Positions 11,736 through 22,114 of a stretch of 64,000 nucleotides of DNA are shown here, one piece after another (positions within the stretch are counted from its first letter, which is position 1; each line of letters opens with the position of its first letter). The stretch covers positions 1-64,000 of the forward strand of contig QANY01000292.1 in NCBI GenBank assembly GCA_003255025.1, read 5' to 3'. Origin of the DNA: Datisca glomerata. Taxonomy: Eukaryota; Streptophyta; Magnoliopsida; Cucurbitales; Datiscaceae. Both the position numbers and the translations under genes were made by a program. Under the pieces are notes generated by a model, which was given only the letters and a program-made list of their open reading frames with translations, did not search any database and was not told where the DNA came from.

Positions 11736-13205
11736 AGTAATGGCAGGCCACGGCTTCAACATTTTAGAACTGAAAGGCCAGGGGTAAAGCAAAAAGAAGT
11801 GAGAAAAGAAAAGAAAAAGTTAAGAGCGGAAAAAGGAAACGAAAAGGAGAAATGGAGAAATAGGAAATAAAAAAATGCAAAGCAGAGGAAAAGGAAAGGA
11901 AACAGGAAAACCTCCATTCATGAACTAGAAGGAAATCAAAACATGGCCATAGTTCCACGAAAGGAGCCTAAGTCATTGGAATTGTCTATGGACGCCGTTT
12001 TCAGAAAATAAAAATGAGGCCATTGTTTTTTTATTTTAACCTAAGTCCTCCTCTCAAACAAAAATGGCAATTCATAATCCCTTCTCTCAGAATGAAGACG
12101 GGGCCATGGTTCTTTATTTGAACCTAAGTCCTTGAGGAAGCATGTTTATTATATGAAAATTATAGTCTTATCCTCGGGAACAGATTTAAGAAAAAACATA
12201 GTTATTCTCAAAAAAACTAGAAGCCAAAACTTTCCTAAGTATTTAAGAATGGATTTCTTTGAAAGTTTGAAGTCGACACAGTACCGGATTTTGATCCCTA
12301 ACTTTGCTTAGTCTTTGAATGAAGTACAACAAAGGGAGTTTAATAGAAGAAAAATTGCACAAAGCAGAGTAATTCATGTTGATCGAAGCATAAGTACAAA
12401 GGGAAAATATGAAACGAAAGAAGGAAAAAGAAAATAAGGAAGCAGTAGAAATTCTACCAATAAATGCGGAACATCAAATTCAAACTCATGCGATACAATT
12501 ATGAAACGATCTTAACGTAAAAAAGAAGGAAAATGAAGAAATGAAGACATGGGAAAAACTCTACCCATGAGTCCATCGTGAAAGGAACAAAAGTCGTAAC
12601 AAAAAATGAGAAAAAGTAATCATCATCGACAACAAATTGATAAAAAAAATTGCTCGACAACCGCAAAGCATTTGTGAACGGGAACAAAAAAATGTAATGG
12701 CAGAAAGAAAAGGAGAAACCATCACTGAAAATGGAAAACTCAAAAGAAAAAGAAAAAAAGAGGAAAACAAAAAGATGAGAAGCCCACAATTGCTTCAAGA
12801 GCTAAGCCCATACTAGAAGGCTGAGCTGAGCTCATTTCAGAAGGTCGAAATTAAAAGCTTCAAAACTTGAACCCATACCAGAAGGTAGAGTTGAGCCCAG
12901 ACCAGAAGATAGAATAGAGATTAGACTAGAAATCTCAAAAGTTCATGGCGTGAAAGTTTTAGGAGCTGAACTCCGACCAGAAAGCTCAAACCCGAACTCC
13001 AAGAGCTTTGGCATTTCAAAAACGAAAAAGTCAGAACTTCAGAATTAAGAAAAGAACTTCAGAGTAGAAATTCTTATCCAAAGATTATTACTTTATTCAA
13101 GTCTGAGAAGTAATACATATGGACGTCTATGGGGTCCCAATGAATCTAGTGTTGAAGAGTGAGGAATCAAATCATTACACCTGAATAGAGAGAGATTTCA
13201 TCAAG
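11736..13205 (+). other. 3' interior of the non-coding LTR element
   Basis: This is purine-rich and non-coding sequence. Colinear pieces exist in the sister element at 36230-37040, for example blocks with gggaaaaactctacc and gagcctaagtc. The segment near 13165 (cattacacctgaatag) corresponds to 37014 just before the other purine tract. Confidence 0.6.
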
Positions 13206-13220
13206 TGTAATGAGGGTAAA
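13206..13220 (+). other. Polypurine tract of the non-coding LTR element
   Basis: gtaatgagggtaaa directly precedes the LTR start TGAACATGAA. It aligns with gtgatggggggagtaaa at 37046 in the sister element, which preserves a cleaner tract. Confidence 0.55.
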
Positions 13221-14104
13221 TGAACATGAATAATTCTCGATGTTCGGTCACATCAACATAGAAGAAAAATAATTAAAGAAAATACCACAGAAGCATTATG
13301 AGAATAGTTGAATTTTCCATTTGAAAAAGCTGATCTGGAGTTACTCACCTGACGAAGGTAGCTGAAGTATAAAAGTCGCATAGGGAGTCACGAAAGCCAG
13401 AAAAGCCAATCAAGGGAATCATCACTGTGGCAAAACTGGTAGCAATCACTACAACCATCAAATTCGCCATACTACGTCAAATGATTCAAATTCAAAAAGT
13501 CGTTAATACTGATAAGCAAGATGTGCAGGCAAAATTTCACATGACACTTGATAAGATCTAGACCGAAGACTTCATCGAGGAGAAGATATAGCGAGGACTG
13601 AGGATAAACTAGGCGGTTATGAAGAATAGACCAATCAGATGAAAGTACATGGATTGCCAACATGGTAATCCAAAGAAAAGATAATCAAGACCAATGGATT
13701 GATCAAACGGTCAAGATTTATTAAGTTGTTAATGTTGATAAGCTAGATCTCAGAGAATATTATGTTGATCCTATTTTCAGATAGAATTAGATGAATTGTA
13801 TCATATTTTATGTAACCGATTGAATACCTACAAATAAAGGCAAGATGTAACTCCAACACGACAATTCTCAACACCCATAAGAAACAAGCTGACTATGCAA
13901 CTTACATCAGCCTTGTAAACCCTCTCTCTACAATGAAATACTATCAGAATCTCCCCGTAGTTTTTCTTCCCTTTAAGAGTTTTCCACATAAATTATGGTA
14001 TTGTTATTCTCTCATTCTCTCTCTTAATTATTCTTTATGTTTTCATATTATGATGTAGAAAATTCACGATCAATCCTAAAAAATTGTGAAATTTTTCCTT
14101 TACA
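13221..14104 (+). mobile_element. 3' LTR of the non-coding LTR element
   Basis: The LTR begins TGAACATGAATAATTC, as does the sister-element LTR at 32864 (TGAACATGAAAAAAAC), and ends cctttaca. Its right part matches the truncated 5' LTR at 5867-6290. RNase copy A intron sequence starts at 14105, so the insertion was into that intron. Confidence 0.75.
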
Positions 14105-14728
14105 GATATGTCACTGAAAATTATGAGAGATCTTAATGTGTGGTTAAGTATATTTAAACAAAATATGTACATATATACAAGAAGCGTTCCAAGTATATAA
14201 AAGATGTAAAAATAAAGTTAAAGTGTCAATTTAAGACACTGGAAGCATTCCCTGGGACCCCTCACAAGAAAATAGAGCAGGCAGTAGGGGTGAAAATTTT
14301 ATCACCGAAACGACCGAACATAATAAAAAATGACCGGTTCGATCGGTTCTTCATGTAGGTTCGGTTCGGTCCACTAAAATTAAAAAACTGAAGTCTTGGT
14401 TCGGTTCAAAATTTTCACAATTTTTGTACCGAATTGAAACTTTAATTTTCTATTATTTTTTTATTTTTATATATAATTTTCTATCAAACCGAACTGATTA
14501 AAAGTTTAGTTTATTATTTTTTCAATATTCTTTGAAATTTTTTTTATATTATTACTACTGAATCAAAAAATCAAACCAAAATTTTCGATCTGGTTCAATT
14601 TGGTAATATTACCGAACTGAAGCGTGAACACCCCTAATAGATCGTCCCCATTTGCTTTGGAGCCTAAGATTCAAATTTGGTTCTTCCAGTAAATTAAAGA
14701 GCGCAAGTTGTCTTGTCTAGTGTCTTAC
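14105..14728 (-). pseudogene. RNase T2 copy A, partial intron 1
   Basis: Sequence outside the embedded MITE aligns with intron 1 of copy C (about 41690-41740 and 42720-42870), including aagtatataaaagatgtaaaaa, caagaaaatagagcaggcag and ccatttgctttggagcctaagattcaaatttgg in pieces. Exons 2 and 3 of this copy are missing, cut off at the LTR element border. Confidence 0.7.
14285..14636. mobile_element. MITE with TAGGGGTG terminal inverted repeats
   Basis: The 352-bp insertion is absent from the colinear intron of copy C, where gcaggcag runs directly into accccatttgc. It starts TAGGGGTGAAAATTTT and ends GTGAACACCCCTA. Its interior repeats ggttcggttcgg and its complement aaccgaac, so it can fold on itself. 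A TA could be the duplicated target. The family is not assigned; the empty-site comparison is the main evidence. Confidence 0.7.
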
Positions 14729-15078
14729 CTCCCCTTTTTGAAAATAGAAATTAGGAGAAGATTGAGCATTCTTATGGTCAGACATGTATGGCAGCAGGCC
14801 ATAAATTCTTGTGGAATTGGTTCTTTACATTGCACGCTCATCCGGTTGCAATAGAAATTTGGTCATACAAGCTCAAATATAAAGTAACACTAATTATACA
14901 TCGATTAAGTAAATGATGTGATAATTATTTATTAATTTATTAAAATTAAATAATCAATAAATAATTGACACGATGATAAATCACTAAATCATATGGGTTT
15001 TGCTGTTCGCTCTCCACAAAGGGATGATACAACAAAAAGTGTGATAATAATAAGGATTTCTATATCCAGCACAACCAT
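14729..15078 (-). pseudogene. RNase T2 (S-RNase-like) copy A, exon 1, disrupted
   Basis: On the minus strand, the start at 15078 encodes a hydrophobic signal-peptide-like N-terminus (MVVLDIEILIIITLFVVSS). The sequence then matches copy C exon 1 in the ELVWPN/CNRM/CKEPIPQEF region and ends at a conserved donor (gag then gtaaga). An 88-bp foldback insertion (14903-14990) interrupts it after about codon 25. A loss of about 7 bp removes the codons around the first catalytic histidine (the HGLWP motif of T2 RNases). The copy cannot encode an active enzyme. Confidence 0.75.
14903..14990. mobile_element. Foldback/MITE insertion inside RNase exon 1
   Basis: This segment is absent from exon 1 of copies B and C. 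Its two halves are imperfect reverse complements (attaagtaaatgatgtgataatt against the complement of tgacacgatgataaatcacta), making a hairpin of almost the whole insert. Its size and symmetry suggest a very short MITE. Confidence 0.65.
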
Positions 15079-16250
15079 TTCTAACTTTCCGATGTCTATT
15101 TGAATAGTCCCTATTTTCAACTAATAGGCTAATGCCTCTTCAATTGCAATGATCTCTAACTTTTCAGGCATGGGAGTAATTATGGCCAATAAAGTTTAAC
15201 TTTTTTTTCCTAATTTTTGAGTCAAATTAACCTCGTGATAGTGATTTACTTTGAAAATAACGAATATGATTAACAACCAAACAAGTTTTAAAAAACATCA
15301 AGAGATAAAAAATGTACGAAAAATATCATTGATCATAATCAAGTGTTGCATTATCAGCTTTGCGTACACTTAGACGCTAGTCTTTTATATATATATATAT
15401 ATTAATAGAAATGTACGTGTATTATATATGATAAATTTAATTTGTTTTTATTGATTCACCAATTATATATAACAAAATTTAGACATATTCATTTACTTTT
15501 TCACAATAAAATAAGAGATAATATACTAATATTTAATCTTTACGAATATAGTGCTTTTGAACATAGTACTAATGTAAGATGTGAAATTAAAAATTAGTTG
15601 TTTAAAATTATACTATATAGCATTACTTTCTGAATATTATAGAAAGTTATTTTATTTCATCAATTTGATTATGTTATTAATATATTGTTAAAATATCTAT
15701 TAACGTTTTTCTGCATTTATATGAATTTTCATGCTGCTAATAACATAAATATTAGAGAACATGAATTTTATAAATTATTATCAATGCACAAATTATTATT
15801 AACTAAAAGATAGATATTTAGTTTATAAACTAGTTATAAAACTTATTATGTAAAATAAGTAAATGAAAAAATATGTGAAATACCTAATTTGTAAGACATT
15901 TTAAGGGGCATAAAGAATAAAAAATTATAAATTTCACCTCTTTGATCTCATTTTAATATATTATATAAATATAGATAAAAAAAATAGATGCCTCACATTA
16001 TGTCACGTGTCTGTACCTAATGTTAGCACCTAACTTACTCGTATTGTTATTTATCAATTAATGAAATATTTTATTATTTTGTACAACTAATTTTATATAA
16101 ATATATTTAAATTACTAACTTTTTATAATAATTAAACACCAAATCCATATAATTTGTAACATTTTTGGAACTATGATGATTTCTCATCTCGGCCTAACTT
16201 TATTCTCCTCGCTTATTGGCTATTGCTTATTGTCCTATATATATTCAACC
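15079..16250 (-). promoter_or_regulatory. Upstream flank of RNase copy A
   Basis: The sequence is colinear with 43179-44293 upstream of copy C, up to ttattgtcctatatat at about 16245. Its first 300 bp also align with the flank of copy B (37341-37750), sharing ttgcattatcagctt. The shared block presumably contains the ancestral promoter, but I cannot point to a specific TATA box. The part from about 15385 starts with a tatata run and a cacgt palindrome-like motif that may mark a separate mobile insertion. Confidence 0.55.
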
Positions 16251-16356
16251 AAATAGTACTTCTGTTTACGAATGAGTTGTCTTGATTTGTTTGTAGAAAC
16301 TATTCTTTCCTCAGTTTAAAGATGCCATACACTATAGTTTGGAACAGTTTAAAGAT

Positions 16357-16590
16357 GTTCATTGAAACATGAGAGAATCTTTGTTCATTGTTTGATAAAT
16401 CGTGATCATCTATTTTCGAACGGATGATCAAGATCATCTCAGCACGTCTTCGGGACGATGTGATAGATTTTCATTTGATTTTTTATTTTTGATTTTTTCA
16501 ATTTTATCTTTTAATGTCATTGCATCTGGACCATCCATTTTTATAATGGACGGCCCAGATGTAAAATAATTCTCTCGTGTTCCAATGAAC
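16357..16590. mobile_element. MITE-like element with inverted ends
   Basis: The left end gttcattgaaacatgagaga and the right end tctctcgtgttccaatgaac are reverse complements with only a few mismatches over about 23 bp, 234 bp apart. The interior has no coding potential. Part of it is duplicated further right (see 16400-16825). No clear target duplication was found. Confidence 0.6.
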
Positions 16591-16825
16591 AGGAGAGAAT
16601 CCTAAACCATTCTGGAAATAGATCCCTTCCTGTTATGGATCCAAGAGGAGGGGATTATGTATGATAAACCGTCACCGTCCGTTTTTGAACGGACGGTTAA
16701 GATCATATTGACAAGTCTGTAGAGATGATGTGACAGTTTTTTATTTTATTTTCTATTTTTTATTTTTCAATTTTATCTTTAAGTGTCATTGCATTTGAGC
16801 CGTCTAATTTTGTTAATGATCTTGA
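16400..16825 (+). repeat. Imperfect direct duplication, about 265 bp apart
   Basis: tgataaatcgtgatcatc..tttcgaacgga (16391 on) recurs as tgataaaccgtcaccgtcc..ttgaacgga (16657 on). Each is followed by gatgtgac/tag, the ttttattt run, caattttatcttt and gtcattgcat. The two units seem to be neighbouring copies of the same short element. Confidence 0.65.
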
Positions 16826-16934
16826 GAAATTTTATAAAAGGTAATGAATAATATATATATCATTTTTTTATGTGAGAATCTTCTCCAGAACAAGATGATC
16901 GAAAATCAAAACTAGAGTATGTAGGCCAATGAAT

Positions 16935-17689
16935 TTTTATCAAAGTAGATACCATAAATATTGATTGTATTGTTAATCGAAAAAATTTCCATAACATAAC
17001 TTAGTGATGTTTAAATCTTATTACCATGTGATATACACATTAAATAAGGTATATACATCTCGCAATTTTAATATATTTTATCTTTGTTTGTTTATCTGTC
17101 ACATGTAAGATGTATTACAAAACTTATAAAGTCGCAGCGGTGCTAAACATCCCAGCACTATGTATCATTTTTTGTTTTTATTCAAGTATCCTTCATATAA
17201 ACTCTCACTAGGAAAAATGAGGATATCCTTACAGAAAATTATTAGGGTTAATACAAGAACCGTCGGTGAACGTAAGATGTTATTTGGGTTGCATATTTAC
17301 GGGCGGTTGTACTATACCATTTTTTATAGAAAACACTAAAGTAAAAGTTTATACATGGGAATATAACACAACGGTTTGTGTCAAAGCAACAATTGTTACT
17401 TATATCAAACTCAGTCTCTACAGTTTGATTGTTATACAAATCGTTGAGTTTACACAAATATTCATACCACACTTTTATATAGCTAAAAAATCACTAAATT
17501 ATATGGCATCCCATGTAATTTGACTGTGATACAATTTTCAGTGCGTGTACTTCCTAAGGTTTTACTTTAAGGATTTTGCATATATATCATTTAGAAACCA
17601 ATTTATTCATGACTATTTATTACAAATGAAAACTCAAACGATTCAAACTGATATTTCATATATAGAAGAATGGATTGAGACACATTTTT
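16935..17689 (-). other. 3' flank of RNase copy B
   Basis: The segment is colinear with 39890-40658 (copy C) and in part with 63085-63898 (copy D). It includes the conserved block ggtgctaa/tat..ttttgtttttattcaa, the CACTAGGAAAAATGAGGA motif at 17207 and a conserved ggcggttgtac motif. The short open frames on both strands are not conserved in frame between the copies, so it is treated as non-coding. Confidence 0.65.
17207..17229. repeat. CACTA-like terminal motif in the RNase 3' flank
   Basis: CACTAGGAAAAATGAGGA here, CACTACGAAAAAAATGAGGA at 40137 and CAGTACAAGAAAAATGAGGA at 63084 occupy the same place in three RNase copies. The motif looks like a CACTA transposon end that was present before the duplications. 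No matching TAGTG end was located. Confidence 0.4.
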
Positions 17690-17774
17690 TTAAGGTTCGA
17701 AGGTGATCTTGGTAACTTTTACAGTTGATTCATTCCATTTGAAGATTGAAAATTGTACATTATCTTGATATTCT
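17690..17774 (-). pseudogene. Conserved terminal coding exon of unknown gene, copy B
   Basis: A splice-acceptor-like ttttcacag precedes a frame reading EYQDNVQFSIFKWNEST then VKVTKITFEP and stop. Copies C (40659-40782) and D (63899-64000) carry the same frame, with FKWS/KRSI, NQPSGA and NVTKNT blocks and stops at similar places. Copy B lacks the NQPSGA segment. The gene is not recognised. It is either a last exon spliced onto the RNase or a separate gene end. About 14 kb of retrotransposon now separates it from the RNase exons. Confidence 0.5.
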
Positions 17775-17831
17775 CTGTGAAAATAGAGAAAATCTTTGTA
17801 ATTAAAAAAATTATTGGCCCAGATATAGAGG

Positions 17832-18690
17832 TGTAAATAGTGAATCATCTCATCATGAATGACGTGTTCAGATATACACATGGCACTCAAAGATAGGTCT
17901 AGGTGGTGCCTACATGCCATGATAAGATTGAAGTAGGATAAAATATAAATATGTTTGTAAGGGACATCGATTAAGTATAAAGGCGGCATACCTAATGACC
18001 ACATTCGTAAGGGTCGCACCTGGACCTATAAAGGTGGCGAGCCCATTTTGAGATTATACTTTAAGTGTTGTGTCTTGCCTTTGAGATGAGTGAACCCCGG
18101 GGGAACCATGAGGTGGAGCCCGAAGGGAGTCCCGAGGGGCATCCCCTGGGGAGAACCCCAAAGGGGAGCTCAGAGGGAGCCCCGGGTAGTCCCAGGCGAA
18201 ACCCCAAGGGGGAACCCCAAGGCCGTGAGGGAGCCCGGGAGGAGGCCCATAGGGGAGCTCCGTGGCAGTTGGCTAGTTGAGTGGTTTGTGGGCCACATTT
18301 TACGAATGCGGTCACGTCTTATGAATTTTACATCATTTTCAGAGTGTGGCCACGTTTTAAGCGCGATCACGTTTAAGGCGTGGTTATGTGATTTATATGT
18401 TATTGCAAAAGACTGATTTGTGGTCCCCACTTGATCCCATCTATTTAAGGAGGTCCTTGGTGTCATTATGGGGAGGATCAATCCCACACTTTTTAGGCCA
18501 AAACACTAGAGAATATCTCTCCTTTGGAGTTGTCACTAACCTTAGAGTTGTAAAGGCATTTTTCAGGTTCTAATAGTCGTCTAAGGGTGCTTATCCTTAA
18601 CTCTTCTAGTCACACATATCTCATGTTCTTAGGCTTACTTGTCATAAACTAGGTCACTCCAATCACACATCACTCTAAAACCCCTATATA
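17832..18690 (+). mobile_element. 5' LTR of the Gypsy element
   Basis: The LTR starts TGTAAATAGTGAATCATC, as does the 3' LTR at 30820. It ends in aaaacccctatata before the primer site. It is about 360 bp shorter than the 3' LTR, mainly because sequence corresponding to about 31075-31405 is absent. It contains a GC-rich minisatellite (18095-18270). Confidence 0.9.
18095..18270 (+). repeat. GC-rich minisatellite in the 5' LTR
   Basis: Units of about 18-25 bp built from ggggagcccc, ggggaacccc and similar words stand out in an AT-rich background. The 3' LTR carries a different arrangement of the same units at 31405-31600. Open frames here (both strands) come from the repeat and are not genes. 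Confidence 0.85.
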
Positions 18691-18692
18691 TT

Positions 18693-18712
18693 TTGGCGAC
18701 TCCATTTGGGAG
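18693..18712 (+). other. Primer-binding site of the Gypsy element
   Basis: TTGGCGACTCCATTTGGGAG lies two bases after the 5' LTR end and matches the type seen in Tat-lineage Gypsy elements. Confidence 0.8.
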
Positions 18713-18741
18713 TGACCTGTCTAACACCATTTTCATTGAGT

Positions 18742-19926
18742 ATGGCCGTACGTGGTAGAATCACTAGACCTTCTTCCCAAGTGGAAGGAGGAAATGTTAA
18801 CCCCTTGATGGAGAACTACGACGTGGAAGAAACTACTTCTCGAGAGAGGTCCAACCCTATCGCCGCCACTGCTGCCACCATGAGTGTGGCGGAACAAACT
18901 CACGCTATTAGGGATCTGCAGGCTTCTAACGTCGAGATCTGCAACCTTCTGGGTTCACTGACTGTCTTCCTCGCGGCATCCCAAAACCCTCATCCACCAC
19001 CACTTGTTGTTCATGTCATCCCACCCCACATGGTTAGCGAAGTTGACGCCGACATTCCCATTCCACCTACATAACCTAGAGCCTCATCGAGATATGGGAT
19101 AGCAAACAGTGACCAAAATGTGGGTCACTCAAACAGCCATGCAAACATCATCCCACCGATAACTTTCCCGCAAGGCTTTGTAAAGACTATATTGGTGCAT
19201 AATAACCCGGTCGACTTCACTGATCCTGGATCTTTTATCACCAAAGAGGCGTTGCATAAAATGTTGGAGATGGAGAGGCTCAAGGCCACCTTGAGCGAGA
19301 CCATAGTGGACTTTTGTCCCCCTTACCCGTATGAGTTAGCAAGAAGGCCATACGTGTCCGACTATATGCCTCTAAAGTTTTGTAAGTATAACGGAAATGA
19401 CTGATGTGCTAGGGAGCACATTGTACAATTCATTGATGACTTGGGCCCACACGGATGTGATGAGTCCATGAGACTGAGGGAGTTCTCAAAATCACTGATT
19501 GAGCGAGCATACACATGGTACACCAACCTGGCACCGGGTCAGTTTTGACTTGGCCGCTTATGGTTTCTGCCTTCATGACCAAGTTCTTTGTGTCTAGTGG
19601 AAAAGATGAGCATTCTCGATTTGGGGAATGAGCCTTAAAGGAAAGATGAGGACCTGATGACTTATGTCAGACTATTCAAGGACAAAACACTAGATTCTCA
19701 GGAAGAGTGGAAGGACGACGACTTGGTGAAGATGTTCATCTACAGAATGATAAATGAGTATAGAGCACATTTGGAGAGTCTTGTCATCATCACGTTCTCC
19801 TACCTCCATTTCGCTACTCAACGCACCAACATTTTGGTGTCCAAGCCAAAAGAAGTGGAGCAGAGTGACCACGGGGGCCTCACATGGAAGCTCATAAGAT
19901 ACACGCATCAAGTAGCCATGGCATAA
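18742..19926 (+). pseudogene. Gypsy gag, decayed
   Basis: The frame starting MAVRGRITRPSS at 18742 continues in one phase to 19926 with stops at about 19072 (TAA), 19402 (TGA) and 19546. An indel or small deletion lies around 19550-19656. Recognisable plant retrotransposon gag pieces are PPYPYELARRPYVSDYMP, then REHIVQFIDDLGPHG, REFSKSLIERAYTWYTNLAPG, and MIYRMINEYRAHLES-like sequence followed by FATQRTNILVSKP. Gag forms the virus-like particle in the cytoplasm. No zinc knuckle or protease follows. The product would be truncated and non-functional. Confidence 0.85.
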
Positions 19927-20588
19927 CCCTAAGGGCGAGGGGCAAAATGGGACTGGAGCGAAAGTGATGACCCACCAGCTTTTCCCTACTCCATGGACAA
20001 GGTAGAGGCAATGTTGGACATTTAGATCAAGGATAAGGTCACATGGATACCTTGGGTGGACAACTTGCCTACCAAAGAAGAAATACGATCACCCTGGTAC
20101 TGCCGCTTCCACTAAGACACCACTCATGCAACCAAAGATTACAGATATTTAAGGTGGATCTTTCATGATAAACTTCGAAGATCATTACTGAGGACATGGA
20201 AGTCATGGGGAACCAGCCTTTTCCACCGCTTGCTACATGATCAGTGTGACTGGAGGTCCCTCTACATCGCGGTGGCCCATGACGGATGAGGGAGAAAAAA
20301 GGACCAGGGCGTACATATGTGAGCGGATGTGGCCTTCCTAGAAATGTCAAGAAAGTAGAATAGAGGCTCGTCCAAAAACTAATGGTCAGATACAATGTGG
20401 ATTTCAGTGATTTTGAACAAAGTGAGCCCGAAAGTACGTTGCACTACCAAGGCGCGAAAGTAGGTTGTATGGCTAACTAGTGAGCCCAAAGTAGGTTATA
20501 TGGCCAAGGCGCGAAGGCGTGAGCCTGAAGAAGGTTGTATAGTCAATGGGTGAAGGCGCGAGTTGGAAGTAGGCTGTATGATATCAAT
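19927..20588 (+). other. Gypsy post-gag region with AAGGCGCGAG minisatellite
   Basis: Up to about 20430 there is decayed sequence with no frame. From about 20440 a minisatellite of roughly 35-bp units (gcgaaggcgcgagcctgaagtaggttgtatgg) begins. It continues at 29044-29225 beyond the Copia insertion, which fixes the insertion site within the array. Confidence 0.75.
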
Positions 20589-22100
20589 AGGTAATTAGAA
20601 GGGTAAAACGGTAATTTTGATCAGTTCTAATTTATGAACCAATAATTGGAGAATATAACTATGTGAAATGATTATATCAGTGAATTACATGAAAATATTA
20701 TGTAAATACAATTTGTAATCTCTAGTAGTGCAATTTCATATTTATAGTAGAGTAATAATGGAATTAACAAATAAGATTATTTAATTAGTAATCTTGTTTA
20801 TTGGAGCTTAGGATTATAGGTTCATGGTCCCCAAGTCATCTCTATACTACGCCCTCTAAGGTGTGAATATTTCAGGACATGAGAAAAAACTTATTTGTAA
20901 AGGAATTTGTATTCTGGCGCAAGTACATAATTATGAGATAATTATGTGTGATTAATTAATTAAATTATTAATATATATTAGTATAATTTTCGAATTAATA
21001 TGTATAATTATTGATTTTTTTAATTATCAATAAGTGAGACAAAATATCTAATTTATTAAATTAGATAATTAAATTATTATTAGATAATAATATGGATCAA
21101 CTAAATATATTATTTATGAAATAACAGATAATTTAGTTGATAAAGATAATCTGATATGTTAATTTTGAATTAACTAATATATAGATATTTAATTTGATTA
21201 AAATAAATATTTAATACGCAGTAATTATCAAAAGTCAATCCTGATTGTGTATCAGAAATTGACATGGACTATTATAGTGTCATGTGGCACTACAGTAGTG
21301 CGTGCGCAACACTGTAGTGTAACATGATACTACAGTGATATCGTGAGGCACAATGTTGTATGTGGCACTGTAGGTGTGCACAATAGCAGTGAGTCCCACT
21401 GCTATTGATAATTCATAATTAAATATTATTTCAATTATCTTAAAATATCTGATACGTCATTTTTAAGAAAAATATACATATATTATTATAATGGCCTAAG
21501 ATATTCAATCAAGTTCAATCAATTAGTTGAATTAGAGGATTAATCCATCAATCAAGAGTTAAGAGAAGAACACAATTCTTGAAAAAAATATTTTTTTCTA
21601 CAATTAAGAGTTAATCAAATTCTAAAAGAATCATCATCACGTTATTTTAAAGAATTATCTCACAAAAAACCATTCTCTGTAAAATCTTTAGATCTAATAT
21701 GTTGAGTACATTTAGAGATAGAAAATTATCTTCGTTATATTTGCGTACCCACACATGTCCTAGCTCATTGACGATTGACTTAAAAGATTTTGGTATGGAT
21801 CTCGGAGTCTGCTGATCATTGGAATGATTTTGTGAGAACGGAGAATCGATTGATTTCGCGAGGACGCTTGATTTAGACTGCAAGAGGTATATGATTTCTC
21901 ATATTGTAGGTTGTAGATTTAATATATAAATATATAATGGATCCTGACTGATGGAAAAGAATTTGTAGTAAAAAGTTTTTTTAGTATCATAGTGTTGCAC
22001 GATTTTATTTTATTAAAAGATTTGATTTTTATTTAAATTTAATTTTTAAAATGGCCACGCGCCACACGCTTCCCTCGTGCACGCACCGCGGTGACCACCA
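20589..22100 (+). mobile_element. 5' LTR of the Copia element, 5'-truncated
   Basis: It aligns from aggtaattagaagg to its 3' end with 27600-29038 of the 3' LTR, including tgtgaatatttcaggacat and ctgctgatcattgga. It ends gcggtgaccacca before the primer site. About 650 bp corresponding to 26952-27600 are missing from its left end. It contains short cac-tgtagtg alternations at 21280-21400. Confidence 0.85.
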
Positions 22101-22102
22101 AT

Positions 22103-22114
22103 TGGTATCAGAGC
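22103..22114 (+). other. Copia primer-binding site (initiator Met-tRNA type)
   Basis: TGGTATCAGAGC is the classic plant Copia primer site, complementary to the 3' end of initiator methionine tRNA. It lies two bases after the 5' LTR end. Confidence 0.95.

Larger units (their letters stand above)
5867..14104 (+). mobile_element. Large non-coding LTR retrotransposon (LARD-like), 5' LTR truncated
   Basis: Two direct repeats (5867-6290 and the last part of 13221-14104) flank an interior with a primer-binding-site-like motif on the left and a purine tract on the right. The interior is made of purine-rich minisatellites, with no gag, protease, reverse transcriptase or integrase frame. A solo LTR of another family sits inside it (8895-10762). 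The same family occurs at 32864-37178. Lack of coding capacity with conserved ends suggests a non-autonomous element moved in trans. No target duplication is seen because the left end is lost. Confidence 0.75.

Noticed and set aside
18061..18487. Overlapping open frames on both strands in the GC-rich LTR segment
   Set aside because: They are products of a minisatellite inside the Gypsy LTR; the other LTR does not keep the frames.
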